The notes beneath the pieces were generated by a model. That model was given only the letters and a program-made list of their open reading frames with translations. It searched no databases and had not been told where the DNA came from. Positions 7,756 through 16,786 of a stretch of 32,827 nt of DNA are shown here, one piece after another; the stretch's first letter is position 1; the number at the start of each line of letters is the position of its first letter. The stretch is from JBNRMR01 sp050942895 (lineage in GTDB: Bacteria > Bacillota > Clostridia > Christensenellales > UBA1750), in NCBI GenBank assembly GCA_050942895.1, contig JBMNOE010000024.1, forward strand, positions 1-32,827, in the 5' to 3' direction. A program made the position numbers and the translations under genes.

Positions 7756-9537
7756 ATGGCACAGCTATTGGGCGGCCTTAGGCGCACGGATATGTGCGGA
7801 AATATAACAGAAGATTACGCCGGGCAGACAGTCACCGCCATGGGTTGGGTGCAAAGGACAAGAAATCTGGGCCAGATCGTTTTCGTTTGGCTCAGGGATA
7901 AGACCGGCATAGTCCAGGCGGTGTTTGATAGCAGCAAGTGCGGCGCAGATTGCTTTCAGACCGGCGAACAGCTTCGCAGCGAGTTCGTTGTGGCCGTAAC
8001 AGGCAGGGTTTCTTTGCGGGATGCCTCCGCCGTAAACGAAAAGATGAAAACGGGCAGGATAGAGATACTTGCTGAAAGCTGTGCGATTCTTTCCAGGTCT
8101 GAAACCCCGCCCATATATATCGATGACGACCACCCCGGCGAGAGCGAGAGCCTGCGCCTTAAGTATCGCTACCTTGATCTTCGAAGGCCGTCCATGCAGG
8201 ATATGCTGGCGAAAAGACATGCCATAGTGAAGGCCATCCGCGGCCATTTCGATGAAAACGGGTTTACCGAGGTGGAAACGCCGATAATGACCAAGTCCAC
8301 CCCCGAAGGCGCGAGGGATTTTCTTGTGCCATCAAGGCTCCACAGGGGCGAGTTCTACGCTCTGCCCCAATCGCCTCAGATATATAAGCAGCTTTTGATG
8401 CTCTCCGGCGTGGACAGATATTACCAAATCGCCCGCTGTTTCCGCGATGAGGACGCAAGGGCCGACCGGCAGCCGGAGTTCACCCAGCTTGACCTGGAGA
8501 TGAGCTTCGTGGAGGCGGCGGACGTTCAGAGCATGGTGGAAGGGGCTTTTGCCCGGGTTTTCAAGGAAGTAATGGGGGTTGAAAGAGAGCTGCCCCTTGA
8601 GCGGATAACCTGGGAGCATGCCATGGAGAATTACGGCTCCGACAAGCCCGACAGGCGCTTTGCCATGACGATAAAGTGCCTTGACAGCATTGTGCAGGAC
8701 TGCGGCTTCAAGGTCTTTGAGGATACTATCGCCGCGGGGAACACGGTGCGGGCCATCTGCGCAAACCATGTTTTCCCAAGGAAGGAGATCGACAGCCTGA
8801 CGGAATACCTGAAGGGCACATATAACGCCAGGGGCCTTGCCTATGCCATGCTTGATGAAGGCGGCCTGCGCTCGCCCCTTGCAAAGTTCATAGGCGAGGA
8901 AAAGTTCGCGGAAATTTTTGAGGCCGTCGGTGCCAAGACCGGCGACACAGTGTTCTTCATAGCAGACAAAAAGTCCGCCGCGCTTCAGATGCTGGGCGGC
9001 CTCAGGGTTGAGATCGCAAAGAGGCTTGACCTCATCGACAAAAACAAGCTGGACCTTTTTTGGGTCACAGAGTTCCCCCTGCTTGAGTATGACGAGGAGG
9101 AGGACCGTTTTGTGGCCATGCACCATCCCTTTACATCGGTGATGGACGAGGATATCGACAAGATGAAAACCTCTCCAGGGTCCGTGCGCGCCAAGGCATA
9201 TGATCTGGTGCTCAACGGAATCGAGATGGGCAGCGGCTCCATCCGGATTTTTTCTTCCGAACTTCAGGAACAAATGTTTAACTTAATCGGTTTTAATAAA
9301 GAGGAGGCGTGGCAGCGCTTCGGTTTCATGCTTGAGGCCTTTAAATATGGCGTGCCTCCACACGGCGGCTTTGCCTTTGGAATCGACCGGCTGGTGATGA
9401 TGCTGACCGGCGCGGGAAGCCTGAGAGATGTTCTGGCCTTCCCCAAGGCGGCAAATGCTTCCTGCATGATGATGGAAACCCCCTCGCCAGTGGCGAAGGA
9501 GCAACTGGATGCGCTTGGGATAGAGCTTAAAAAGTAA
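7756..9537 (+). CDS. aspS: Aspartyl-tRNA synthetase, bacterial type
   Basis: A 593-residue class II synthetase. An N-terminal OB-fold anticodon-binding domain (GWVQRTRNLGQIVFVWLRD, about residues 30-50) is followed by the catalytic core. Motif 2 FRDEDARADRQPEF contains Arg230. A bacterial-type GAD insertion occupies roughly residues 290-420, and motif 3 is GFAFGIDRLVMMLTG. The length is normal for bacterial AspRS. It has a strong AAAGGAGAG ribosome binding site and is second in the hisS operon. The sequence alone does not show whether it discriminates tRNA-Asp from tRNA-Asn. Confidence 0.97.
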   Translation: MAQLLGGLRRTDMCGNITEDYAGQTVTAMGWVQRTRNLGQIVFVWLRDKTGIVQAVFDSSKCGADCFQTGEQLRSEFVVAVTGRVSLRDASAVNEKMKTGRIEILAESCAILSRSETPPIYIDDDHPGESESLRLKYRYLDLRRPSMQDMLAKRHAIVKAIRGHFDENGFTEVETPIMTKSTPEGARDFLVPSRLHRGEFYALPQSPQIYKQLLMLSGVDRYYQIARCFRDEDARADRQPEFTQLDLEMSFVEAADVQSMVEGAFARVFKEVMGVERELPLERITWEHAMENYGSDKPDRRFAMTIKCLDSIVQDCGFKVFEDTIAAGNTVRAICANHVFPRKEIDSLTEYLKGTYNARGLAYAMLDEGGLRSPLAKFIGEEKFAEIFEAVGAKTGDTVFFIADKKSAALQMLGGLRVEIAKRLDLIDKNKLDLFWVTEFPLLEYDEEEDRFVAMHHPFTSVMDEDIDKMKTSPGSVRAKAYDLVLNGIEMGSGSIRIFSSELQEQMFNLIGFNKEEAWQRFGFMLEAFKYGVPPHGGFAFGIDRLVMMLTGAGSLRDVLAFPKAANASCMMMETPSPVAKEQLDALGIELKK

Positions 9538-9560
9538 GGGAAAAGCAGGGAAAACGGAGA

Positions 9561-10235
9561 ATGGAACAAAGGACAGTGCTTTTAATCGGCAAAGACGCCG
9601 CGCATATGCTCAGTAAAAGTCATGTGGCGGTGCTGGGCGTGGGTGGTGTGGGCTGCCAGTGCATAGAGGCCCTTGTTCGGGCTGGCGTTGGGCGGATAAC
9701 CGCCATCGACAGGGATGTTTTTGAGGAAAGCAACCTGAACCGCCAGCTTTACGCAACAAGGGAAACCCTGGGCAAAAGCAAGGCCCGGGCCGCCGCCGAC
9801 AGAGCCGCATTGATAAACCCCTCCTGCCATGTGAATGCCCTTGACGAAAGCATCAGCGGGGAAAACGTGGCGGAGCTGATAGCGGGCGAAATCGACTATG
9901 TGTGCGACGCAATCGATGATATAAACGCGAAGGTGGCCGTCGCAAAGCACTGCGCTGTAAACAGCATTCCCCTCATATCCTGCATGGGCGCCGGCAACAG
10001 GATTGGCACAGGCCAGTTTTCTGTGATGGACATATTCAAGACCAGCTATGATCCTCTGGCGAAGATTATGCGCAAGAAGCTGCGGGAAGCGGGCATAAAT
10101 AAGCTTGAGGTCTGTGCGAGCTCGGAAGAGCCGTATCTGCGGGCGGCAAGACCGCCTGCCAGCATCAGCTTCGTGCCGCCGATGGCGGGGCTTACGATGG
10201 CGGGGCATGTGATACGCGCCCTGGCGAAGGTTTGA
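9561..10235 (+). CDS. tcdA: tRNA threonylcarbamoyladenosine dehydratase (ThiF/MoeB/E1-like)
   Basis: A 224-residue E1-like ATP-dependent enzyme that cyclises t6A37 of tRNA to ct6A. The nucleotide-binding loop LGVGGVG is at residues 25-31. It is followed by DRDVFEESNLNRQ, the ATP-binding segment of the family, then CDAIDDINAK and the TcdA-typical block DIFKTSYDPLAKIMRKKLR with SSEEPY. It is somewhat shorter than the Escherichia coli protein (268). It lies 23 bases after aspS, so it is probably in the same transcript, and its tRNA-modifying role suits that position. The GGAG before the ATG is closely spaced, so initiation may be moderate. Confidence 0.9.
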   Translation: MEQRTVLLIGKDAAHMLSKSHVAVLGVGGVGCQCIEALVRAGVGRITAIDRDVFEESNLNRQLYATRETLGKSKARAAADRAALINPSCHVNALDESISGENVAELIAGEIDYVCDAIDDINAKVAVAKHCAVNSIPLISCMGAGNRIGTGQFSVMDIFKTSYDPLAKIMRKKLREAGINKLEVCASSEEPYLRAARPPASISFVPPMAGLTMAGHVIRALAKV

Positions 10236-10246
10236 AGGAGTTTTAG

Positions 10247-10720
10247 ATGATACAAAGCGGCGTTGTTATATCTTTAAGCGAGAATGGCAGCATGGCCCAG
10301 GTGAGCATAGAGCGAAGCTCGGCCTGCGAAAAATGCGGCGCCTGCGCTATGGGCCGAAAGACGCAGCATGTGATAAGTATCCCCAACGCTGCCGGCGCAG
10401 ATGTCGGCGACATTGTGGACATACAGATGCACAGCGAGAAGGTTGTCAAAGCCTCCGCACTCATGTATCTTTTTCCGCTGGTGGCATTCCTGCTGGGGCT
10501 ATGGGGCGCCGGCAAGGTTTACAGCGAGAGCCTGACCGCTGTTCCAAAGGATGTATTTTCATTCATAATCGCCCTGGCAGTTATGACGCTGGCTTTTCTG
10601 ATAATCAGGATGACTGAAAAAAAACGCCTTCGAAGCGGCGAGTTTTCACCCAGGATGCAGGGAATAGCCGCTACTGAGAATCCGCTGGCGAAGGCTTCGG
10701 ATGAGAAAAACGGGAACTAA
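10247..10720 (+). CDS. RseC/MucC-family membrane redox protein
   Basis: A 157-residue protein of the SoxR-reducing-system/RseC family. An N-terminal beta domain (QSGVVISLSENGSMAQVSI) carries CEKCGAC with Cys27, Cys30 and Cys33, which could hold an iron-sulfur cluster or a thiol pair. Two membrane helices follow (about 68-88 and 105-124) with a basic cytoplasmic tail. In other bacteria such proteins accompany Rnf or SoxR-reducing complexes; no rnf gene is visible here. Its AAGGAG site begins within one base of the tcdA stop codon, so translation is probably coupled. Thioredoxin follows 42 bases later, consistent with a thiol-redox role. Confidence 0.85.
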   Translation: MIQSGVVISLSENGSMAQVSIERSSACEKCGACAMGRKTQHVISIPNAAGADVGDIVDIQMHSEKVVKASALMYLFPLVAFLLGLWGAGKVYSESLTAVPKDVFSFIIALAVMTLAFLIIRMTEKKRLRSGEFSPRMQGIAATENPLAKASDEKNGN

Positions 10721-10762
10721 TAAACCGACTATAGATAAACGAATAACAAAGGAGAATGAAAA

Positions 10763-11089
10763 ATGGCAGCTGAAAATACAATTAAAATTACAACCGCCGA
10801 CTTTGACGGCACAATAGAAAAAGGCGTTACACTGGTGGATTTCTGGGCCACATGGTGCGGCCCTTGTCGGATGATCGCGCCGATGATCGACCAGCTTGCA
10901 GACGAAAACGCAGGAAAGGCAGTGGTGGGCAAGGTGGACGTGGACGAAAACCCGGAGCTGGCCCAGCGCTTCAAGGTGATGACCATTCCCACGCTGATAG
11001 TCTTTAGGGACGGCGAGGAGATGTCCCGTGTGGTTGGCGCAAGGCCCAAGCCCCAGCTTCAAGGGCTGATCGACGAGGCTCTATCCTGA
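10763..11089 (+). CDS. trxA: Thioredoxin
   Basis: A 108-residue, full-length thioredoxin that reduces protein disulfides in the cytoplasm. The active site is WCGPC with Cys32 and Cys35, in the context DFWATWCGPCRM. The conserved cis-proline segment is MTIPTLIVF. AAAGGAG lies 8 bases before the ATG. It follows the RseC-like gene closely, and no separate thioredoxin reductase is nearby. Confidence 0.97.
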   Translation: MAAENTIKITTADFDGTIEKGVTLVDFWATWCGPCRMIAPMIDQLADENAGKAVVGKVDVDENPELAQRFKVMTIPTLIVFRDGEEMSRVVGARPKPQLQGLIDEALS

Positions 11090-11132
11090 GCGCGGCGGCA
11101 AATGCCCAATTCACACAAAACCGGAGGATCAA

Positions 11133-12116
11133 ATGAACTCTAAAACCCGAATCATTCAGACCGCATTCGCCGTGCTGCTTATGCTGGCGGCGGTGGTGGT
11201 GTTTTTTTGGGAGCATGTATCGGTGTTCCTTTTCCCGCGGACCAGCTATGAGCGGCCGGATGAGGTCGCCCAGGTGATCGCATCGCCCAGCGTCCAGCCT
11301 GAAACGACGCCTTCTCCAACGGCGGCTGCTTCCCAGGCGCCCCAATCAACGCCGGAAGCCACGCCGGAGCCCACCCCCACGCCCGTTCCTGTGATGGGGG
11401 AAAAGTGGGACGAGCTTTACGCAGTGAACGACGATATACAGGGCTGGATAAAAATTGACGAGACTGAAATCGACTACCCGGTGGTGATGGCAAAGCCTGA
11501 GGACGACGCCCTCGCCGAGGACGGTTTCTATTACCTGCACAATAATTTTGACAGGAAAAGGGATTCCCAGGGCGCAGTATTCCTGTACCCGGGCAGCGAC
11601 ATCCTCAGCTCCCGCAATCTTTCGATATACGGCCATAACCAGAGAAATCTCAGGATGTTCGGCACCCTTAAATATTATAACTACCTGTGGTCCAGCAGGG
11701 CGCTGGAGCAGTACCAGAAAAGCCCCCTCGTCCAGTTCGACACCATCTATGGCGACGGCACATACAAGATGTTCGCGTTTTTGCTGGTGGATGAGGAGGA
11801 GTCCGGCTTCTTCAACTTCATGTACAATGACTTTCAAAGCGAGGATGTGTTCCTAAGCTATGTGGATCACCTTCGTATGCACTCCCTCATAAACACCAGC
11901 GTTGACGTTCAGGAGGGTGACGAGCTGATAACAATCATCACCTGCACCTCGGAGTCGCTTATAAAGCAGGGCAAGTTCATAATAGTTGCCAGGAAGGTGC
12001 GCCCCGGCGAAAGCCTGGAGGTGGATGTCGAGAGCGCTTCGTATAATCCCGATGCCCTTGTGCCGGCTGTGGTGCAAAGAGCCTGGAGCCAAAAAGTGCC
12101 CCTGCCCGCGGAATAA
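11133..12116 (+). CDS. Class B sortase, transmembrane-anchored
   Basis: A 327-residue sortase, a cysteine transpeptidase that attaches sorted proteins to the cell wall. One N-terminal membrane helix (about 8-29) is followed by a Pro/Ser/Thr-rich linker (50-90) and the catalytic domain. The catalytic triad is His168 (SIYGHN), Cys271 (IITCTS) and Arg287 (ARKVR). GWIKIDETEIDYPVV and FDTIYGDGTYKMFAF are class B features. CGGAGG lies just before the ATG. It is a paralogue of the next gene: they share FDTIYGD, YNDF and SVDV/TVDV blocks. No LPXTG-like or NPQTN-like substrate gene is seen in the window. Confidence 0.93.
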   Translation: MNSKTRIIQTAFAVLLMLAAVVVFFWEHVSVFLFPRTSYERPDEVAQVIASPSVQPETTPSPTAAASQAPQSTPEATPEPTPTPVPVMGEKWDELYAVNDDIQGWIKIDETEIDYPVVMAKPEDDALAEDGFYYLHNNFDRKRDSQGAVFLYPGSDILSSRNLSIYGHNQRNLRMFGTLKYYNYLWSSRALEQYQKSPLVQFDTIYGDGTYKMFAFLLVDEEESGFFNFMYNDFQSEDVFLSYVDHLRMHSLINTSVDVQEGDELITIITCTSESLIKQGKFIIVARKVRPGESLEVDVESASYNPDALVPAVVQRAWSQKVPLPAE

Positions 12117-12185
12117 TGGCAACATATGCAAGCCATAATGCGTTTCATATATGTCACAGTTCTTTACTGCATCTATTTATGTTAA

Positions 12186-12211
12186 TGAAAAATGGCAGTG
12201 AAAAATGGCAG
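12186..12211. repeat. 13-bp direct repeat, two copies, before the second sortase
   Basis: The unit TGAAAAATGGCAG occurs at 12186-12198 and 12199-12211, immediately upstream of the AGGAGG site (12220-12225) of the second sortase. It looks like a recent small duplication. Confidence 0.85.
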
Positions 12212-12230
12212 TGAATTTTAGGAGGATCAG

Positions 12231-13274
12231 ATGAACAGATGGAAGAATAAGAATAAAGTCTTTTCTAAAAGTATATTGATGGCCGTTTTGGCATTGATTA
12301 TGATTTTTTCGGCTGCTTGCGTGGCCGGCGAAACCGGAGCGACATTAGACCCCAGCGCAACCGTGGCCCCCAGCGCTTCCCCTCAGGCAACGACATCGGT
12401 GCCCGGTGCATCACCAACGGCAGTCCCCACGCCCACGCCGGAGCCACAGCCGCTGCCTGAGGCGACCTTAAGCCTTGATAAGCTTGAGGAATATGAGGAT
12501 TATCTTAACAAGAATAACGACTTTGTCGGCAAGATATCCATCCCCGGCACCAAGCTGGACTACCCCGTCGTGCAATACACGGACGATGTCTACTATGTCT
12601 ACCATAACTTCGACGAGAAAAAGTCCGCCGAGGGGGCGATCTTCCTTGGTATAGACGCTTCGCTGCCGGAGGACACGAAGAACATGGTGCTCCACGGCCA
12701 TAACATGAAGGACAACTCAAACTACGGCAGGATGTTTGGCTACCTGCACGAATATTCCACCAACAGCAACCGCGCCGGCGCAAAGGGCCTTGACTTCTAC
12801 AAGGAGCATCCCACCGTTGACTTCGACACAATATACGGCGATCAGCAGTACAAGATATTCGCCTTCATGTATATAGACGTGAGCGAACCGGAGGACAGGA
12901 AGGACCCGCTGTTCTTCTACCTATACAACGACTTTGAATCCGACGAGCAGTTCATGCAGTTCGTCACCGAGGTTCAGCGCCGCTCTCTCATCGAGACCAC
13001 GGTGGATGTAAACGAGGAGGACGAGATACTGCTGCTTTCCACCTGCGACACCAACGGCCTGTTCAAAGGCCCCAACGGCGAGACGCTTGGGCATTTCGTT
13101 GTGGCGGCCCGCAAGCTTCGCGATGGCGAGAGCGCCGATGTGGATGTGGACGGCGCGAAGATAGCCGAAAATCCGCTGATGGATGCCAGATGGTACTCAA
13201 AGGGCTACGGCGACAAGGCCCCGGAGTTTGAAGACAGAGACGAAAAGGCCCCCTGGTTTTACTACGCAGACTAA
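12231..13274 (+). CDS. Class B sortase with lipoprotein-like N-terminus
   Basis: A 347-residue sortase paralogous to its upstream neighbour. The N-terminus is basic, then hydrophobic, and ends in IFSAAC (Cys30), so it may be lipid-anchored rather than held by a helix; Ser at the -3 position makes the lipobox imperfect. A Thr/Pro/Ser-rich linker (about 40-80) precedes the sortase fold. The catalytic residues are His157 (VLHGHN), Cys272 (LSTCDT) and Arg294 (AARKLR). The C-terminus carries an unusual acidic and aromatic extension ending in APWFYYAD. A strong AGGAGG site precedes the ATG. The 114-bp gap from the first sortase holds no clear terminator, so cotranscription is possible. Confidence 0.93.
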   Translation: MNRWKNKNKVFSKSILMAVLALIMIFSAACVAGETGATLDPSATVAPSASPQATTSVPGASPTAVPTPTPEPQPLPEATLSLDKLEEYEDYLNKNNDFVGKISIPGTKLDYPVVQYTDDVYYVYHNFDEKKSAEGAIFLGIDASLPEDTKNMVLHGHNMKDNSNYGRMFGYLHEYSTNSNRAGAKGLDFYKEHPTVDFDTIYGDQQYKIFAFMYIDVSEPEDRKDPLFFYLYNDFESDEQFMQFVTEVQRRSLIETTVDVNEEDEILLLSTCDTNGLFKGPNGETLGHFVVAARKLRDGESADVDVDGAKIAENPLMDARWYSKGYGDKAPEFEDRDEKAPWFYYAD

Positions 13275-13343
13275 GCTGACGAATCCTACTCCGGGCGATG
13301 ATATAAAAAGATAAAAATATATGAGAAAACAGGAGAGTTTGCC

Positions 13344-14594
13344 ATGATTGATCTTACCACCATCAAAAATGCGGACCCGCAAGTGTATGAGGCGATGAAA
13401 AGCGAGCTGGAGCGCCAGCGCAGCCATCTTGAGTTTATCGCCAGCGAAAATTTTGTTTCCCCGGCGGTTATGGCGGCAATGGGCAGCCATCTGACCAACA
13501 AATATGCCGAGGGCTATCCGGGAAAGAGATATTACGGCGGCTGCCAGTATGTTGATATAGTGGAAGATCTGGCCAGGGACAGAGTGAAGGAAATTTTCGG
13601 CGCTGAACATGCAAACGTGCAGCCTCACTCCGGCGCCCAGGCAAACATGGCGGTATACTTTGCTGTGCTGAACCCCGGCGATACCGTGCTGGGGATGGAT
13701 CTTACCCATGGCGGCCATTTGACCCACGGAAGCCCTGTGAACATGTCCGGCAAGCTGTATAATATGCACCATTACGGCGTCAACCGTGAAACCAAGATGC
13801 TGGACTATGGCGAAGTTTTGGCAAAGGCCAAGGAATGCATGCCGAAGATGATCGTCGCGGGGGCCAGCGCCTACCCGAGGGCCATAGACTTTGCCAAGTT
13901 CCGTGAGATCGCCGACGAGGTGGGGGCGTATCTGTTTGTGGATATGGCTCATATCGCGGGGCTGATCGCTGCCGGCGAACACCAAAACCCCGTGCCCTAC
14001 GCGGACTTCGTCACCACCACCACCCACAAGACGCTGCGCGGGCCCAGGGGCGGCGTTATACTCTGTAAGGAAGAATATGCAAAGGTGATCGACAGCGCAA
14101 TATTCCCGGGCAATCAGGGCGGGCCGCTGATGCATGTCATCGCTGCGAAGGCAGTCTGCTTCCTGGAGGCCATGTCCGATAAGTTTAAGGAAGATCAAAA
14201 ACAGGTCGTCAAAAACGCGAAGGTTTTGGCTGAAGGGTTGATGCAAAGGGGCGTGGAGCTGGTCTCCGGCGGCACGGATAACCACCTGCTGCTCATAGAT
14301 CTTTCAAGCAGGGAGCTTACGGGAAAGGTGCTTGAAAGAAGGCTGGATAATGCCAACATCACCGCCAACAAGAACACCGTGCCCTTTGAAAAGCGCTCGC
14401 CATTCATAACCAGCGGCCTTCGCTTGGGAACGCCCGCAGTCACCTCACGCGGCCTTGGCGAAGCTGATATGGAGCTTTGCGCCCAGCTTATCGCCGAATG
14501 CGTAAACGGCGACAAGGACGTAGTCAAGGGCGTAAGGGAAAAGGTGCTTGAGCTTTGCGCCAAATATCCCTTGTACGAAAGGGACATCATGTAA
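13344..14594 (+). CDS. glyA: Serine hydroxymethyltransferase
   Basis: A 416-residue PLP enzyme that interconverts serine and glycine and supplies 5,10-methylene-tetrahydrofolate in the cytoplasm. Lys229 in TTTHKTLRGPRGG is the PLP lysine. FIASENFVS, YAEGYPGKRYYGGC, DMAHIAGL and the C-terminal TSGLRLGTPAVTSRG are family hallmarks. Length is typical. An AGGAG site lies 8 bases before the ATG. It sits between the sortases and rodA, which is not a usual partner. Confidence 0.98.
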   Translation: MIDLTTIKNADPQVYEAMKSELERQRSHLEFIASENFVSPAVMAAMGSHLTNKYAEGYPGKRYYGGCQYVDIVEDLARDRVKEIFGAEHANVQPHSGAQANMAVYFAVLNPGDTVLGMDLTHGGHLTHGSPVNMSGKLYNMHHYGVNRETKMLDYGEVLAKAKECMPKMIVAGASAYPRAIDFAKFREIADEVGAYLFVDMAHIAGLIAAGEHQNPVPYADFVTTTTHKTLRGPRGGVILCKEEYAKVIDSAIFPGNQGGPLMHVIAAKAVCFLEAMSDKFKEDQKQVVKNAKVLAEGLMQRGVELVSGGTDNHLLLIDLSSRELTGKVLERRLDNANITANKNTVPFEKRSPFITSGLRLGTPAVTSRGLGEADMELCAQLIAECVNGDKDVVKGVREKVLELCAKYPLYERDIM

Positions 14595-14627
14595 CAGGAA
14601 GGCTTAAGCGGCCGGTAATGATAAGAA

Positions 14628-15782
14628 ATGCAGAGATATAACGAAAAAAAATTTGCGAATATGGATTGGCTGCTGCTGGTTGCGGTGGCCTTTCTTTGTC
14701 TTTTTGGGCTGGTTGCAATTGCCAATGCCACTGCCAGCCCATATTCACCCGACGGTTCCACGGGCATTGCGGGCATTTTGTCGCGGCTGAACCTTTACTA
14801 TGTGCGCCTTCAGCTCATATGGATAGTGACCGGCACAGCCCTGGCCGCCATGACGGCCTACTTTGATTACAGGCTCTACCAGCGCTTTGCGGTTTACCTG
14901 TATCTTTTCGGACTGGCCCTTTTGGTGATAGTTCTTTTTATGCCCGCAGGCAGGGGAGGGGTGAAAAACTCAATCCCCATCACTGCCAACTTTGGCATAC
15001 AGCCAGGCGAGCTGGTGAAGCTGGCATATATCGTGATGATGGCAAAGCTCTTTGCCGACAGGGATGCGCCTATAAAGAATGTGAAGGAAATTGTGCCGTT
15101 CATCGTCATAACGGCAGTTCCCATAGCTTTGGTTGTATTGCAAAAGGAGATCGGCACGGCGCTGACATATATCGCCATATTCGCCGTTATGATGTTCCTG
15201 AGCGGCACCGGCTGGAAGCTGCTGATGGGCATGGGCCTCGCGGCGGGGGTTGCCTCGGTGCCGGCCTGGTTTGTTCTTTCAGAATATATGCAAAACAGGA
15301 TACTCAACTTTCTTGATCCAACAAGGGATCTTGAAAACTCCGGCTATAATGTGCTGTACGCAAAGACGGCCGCGGGCTCCGGGCAGATCTGGGGCAAGGG
15401 CCTTTTCCAGGAGGGAAACCTTTCCCAGTTGGACTATGTGCCCGAAAAGCACACCGATTTCATTTTTTCCGTCACGGCGGAGGCGGTGGGCCTTGTGGGC
15501 TCGCTGCTAATAGTGGCGGTGTTCATATTTGTGCTCTTTCGCATTTTGCGCATCGCCAGAACCAGCAGGGATGCCTTCGGAACTATGGTCTGCATAGGCG
15601 TTATGGCCATGTTCTTCTTCCATATATTTGAAAACATCTGCATGAACATCGGCCTGATGCCGGTAACGGGCATTCCGCTGCCGTTTTTAAGCTACGGAGG
15701 CTCGGCCATGTGGGCGAATCTGATGGGGATTGGCATGTGTCTTTCTGTGGCGTTGAGAAGGAAATCAGGCTTTTTTAAGTAG
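14628..15782 (+). CDS. rodA: RodA/FtsW/SpoVE-family SEDS glycosyltransferase, RodA-like
   Basis: A 384-residue polytopic membrane protein (about 10 helices) of the SEDS family, which polymerises lipid II into peptidoglycan. The diagnostic C-terminal block MPVTGIPLPFLSYGGSAMW is present, along with NSIPITANFGIQPGELVKLAYI and a large extracellular loop with EKHTDFIFSVTAEAVG. The TGIPLPF form favours RodA over FtsW, and the following spoIVF genes match the usual clostridial position of rodA. The ATG at 14628 has only a weak ribosome binding site, 33 bases after glyA. The Met at 14661 is an alternative but also lacks a good site. Confidence 0.9.
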   Translation: MQRYNEKKFANMDWLLLVAVAFLCLFGLVAIANATASPYSPDGSTGIAGILSRLNLYYVRLQLIWIVTGTALAAMTAYFDYRLYQRFAVYLYLFGLALLVIVLFMPAGRGGVKNSIPITANFGIQPGELVKLAYIVMMAKLFADRDAPIKNVKEIVPFIVITAVPIALVVLQKEIGTALTYIAIFAVMMFLSGTGWKLLMGMGLAAGVASVPAWFVLSEYMQNRILNFLDPTRDLENSGYNVLYAKTAAGSGQIWGKGLFQEGNLSQLDYVPEKHTDFIFSVTAEAVGLVGSLLIVAVFIFVLFRILRIARTSRDAFGTMVCIGVMAMFFFHIFENICMNIGLMPVTGIPLPFLSYGGSAMWANLMGIGMCLSVALRRKSGFFK

Positions 15783-15883
15783 GCAAATATTTGGGCGAAT
15801 CAAAGGACAACTTCAAAGAAGCGGTTATAACGCGCTCTTTTGCGGCATAAGATATGTATCATAGCCTCAAGGAGCGTGTTTTT

Positions 15884-16756
15884 ATGGACAAAATGCCAAT
15901 ACTGAAGTTAACGCCCATAGAGCAGGGCGAAAAAAAGCTGGAGCTTAGGAGCATCGATATGGGGCAAGCGGCGCCGGCAGGGGAACAGACAAGGGAATAT
16001 GAGGTGAGCGAAAGCCTGCAAAGGCTTTTGAGCCAGCCCAAAAGCGGCAGGATAAAAAGCCGGATGAGGAGCTTTGCCAGCAACAGCGCAGCCCGCTTCA
16101 GAAACGCCTCAAAGACATCTAGGAGGCGAATGTCAGCCATTCGCAGGCCTGTGGCAGCGCGGTCAAAGGCGAAGGGGGAAAAGCCGCCCTTTGCTACTAC
16201 CATTCAGGGCCAGATAGCCATCTGTTCAGGAGTGATTTTGCTGGCCTTGGCGCTGAAGGTCATCGACACGCCCCAGACACAGTCGGTTTCCGCCACAGTG
16301 GAGCAGGCCATCACCACCGAGACAAACCTTGACCAGAACCTTGGCAGGCTCCAGTTCGTCCAGAACATGTTCTCTGAAAGCGTGGCGGTTTTCTGGCAGA
16401 AAGCGCCGGAGAAGCTGCAAGCTCCCTTCAACGGTCGGGTGAGCGCCAAGTACAGCCTGACCACGCCGGGCATCGAGATCACCGGCAAGGAGGGCGATGT
16501 ATATGCCTGCTATGACGGCCGGGTGAGCGACGTCACCGAGGATGAGGAGGGCAATGTGATAGTCACCATCGCCCACAGCGGGGGGCTGAACACGGTCTAT
16601 GCCAGGCTTTCCGCCGCCGATGTCAAGGCCAAGGACAGGATAAAGAAGGGCGACAGAATCGGCTTTGCACAGGAAAAGGGCGAGGGCTACGGGATGTTTT
16701 TACAGGTGCAGCTAAACGATCTGGTGGTTGACCCTCTGCCGTACTTCCAAGAATAA
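15884..16756 (+). CDS. SpoIVFA-like membrane protein with degenerate M23 (LytM) domain
   Basis: A 290-residue protein. The start is chosen at the ATG of 15884, which has AAGGAG 9 bases upstream; an in-frame ATG 10 codons earlier has none. A long basic cytoplasmic N-terminus precedes one membrane helix (about 112-128), and a C-terminal LytM/M23-like domain follows (YACYDGRVSDV, VTIAHSGGLNTVYARLS). Zinc-binding residues are lost: the usual HxGxD is replaced by PGIEI and the HxH of YAHLS-type motifs is YARLS. It is therefore probably a non-catalytic scaffold. The adjacent SpoIVFB points to SpoIVFA, the regulator that tethers SpoIVFB in the forespore outer membrane. A sigma-E-like CATAAG near 15846 is possible but weak. 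Confidence 0.8.
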   Translation: MDKMPILKLTPIEQGEKKLELRSIDMGQAAPAGEQTREYEVSESLQRLLSQPKSGRIKSRMRSFASNSAARFRNASKTSRRRMSAIRRPVAARSKAKGEKPPFATTIQGQIAICSGVILLALALKVIDTPQTQSVSATVEQAITTETNLDQNLGRLQFVQNMFSESVAVFWQKAPEKLQAPFNGRVSAKYSLTTPGIEITGKEGDVYACYDGRVSDVTEDEEGNVIVTIAHSGGLNTVYARLSAADVKAKDRIKKGDRIGFAQEKGEGYGMFLQVQLNDLVVDPLPYFQE

Positions 16757-16786
16757 GTGCGGACGAACTAAGAAGCATGGAAAAAC

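Noticed and set aside
8332..9273. A 313-codon minus-strand open frame opposite aspS
   Set aside because: It mirrors conserved AspRS codons and has no ribosome binding site or recognisable domain.
13197..14285. A 362-codon minus-strand open frame opposite glyA
   Set aside because: It is antisense to a clear serine hydroxymethyltransferase and has His-rich, low-complexity composition typical of shadow frames in GC-rich codons.
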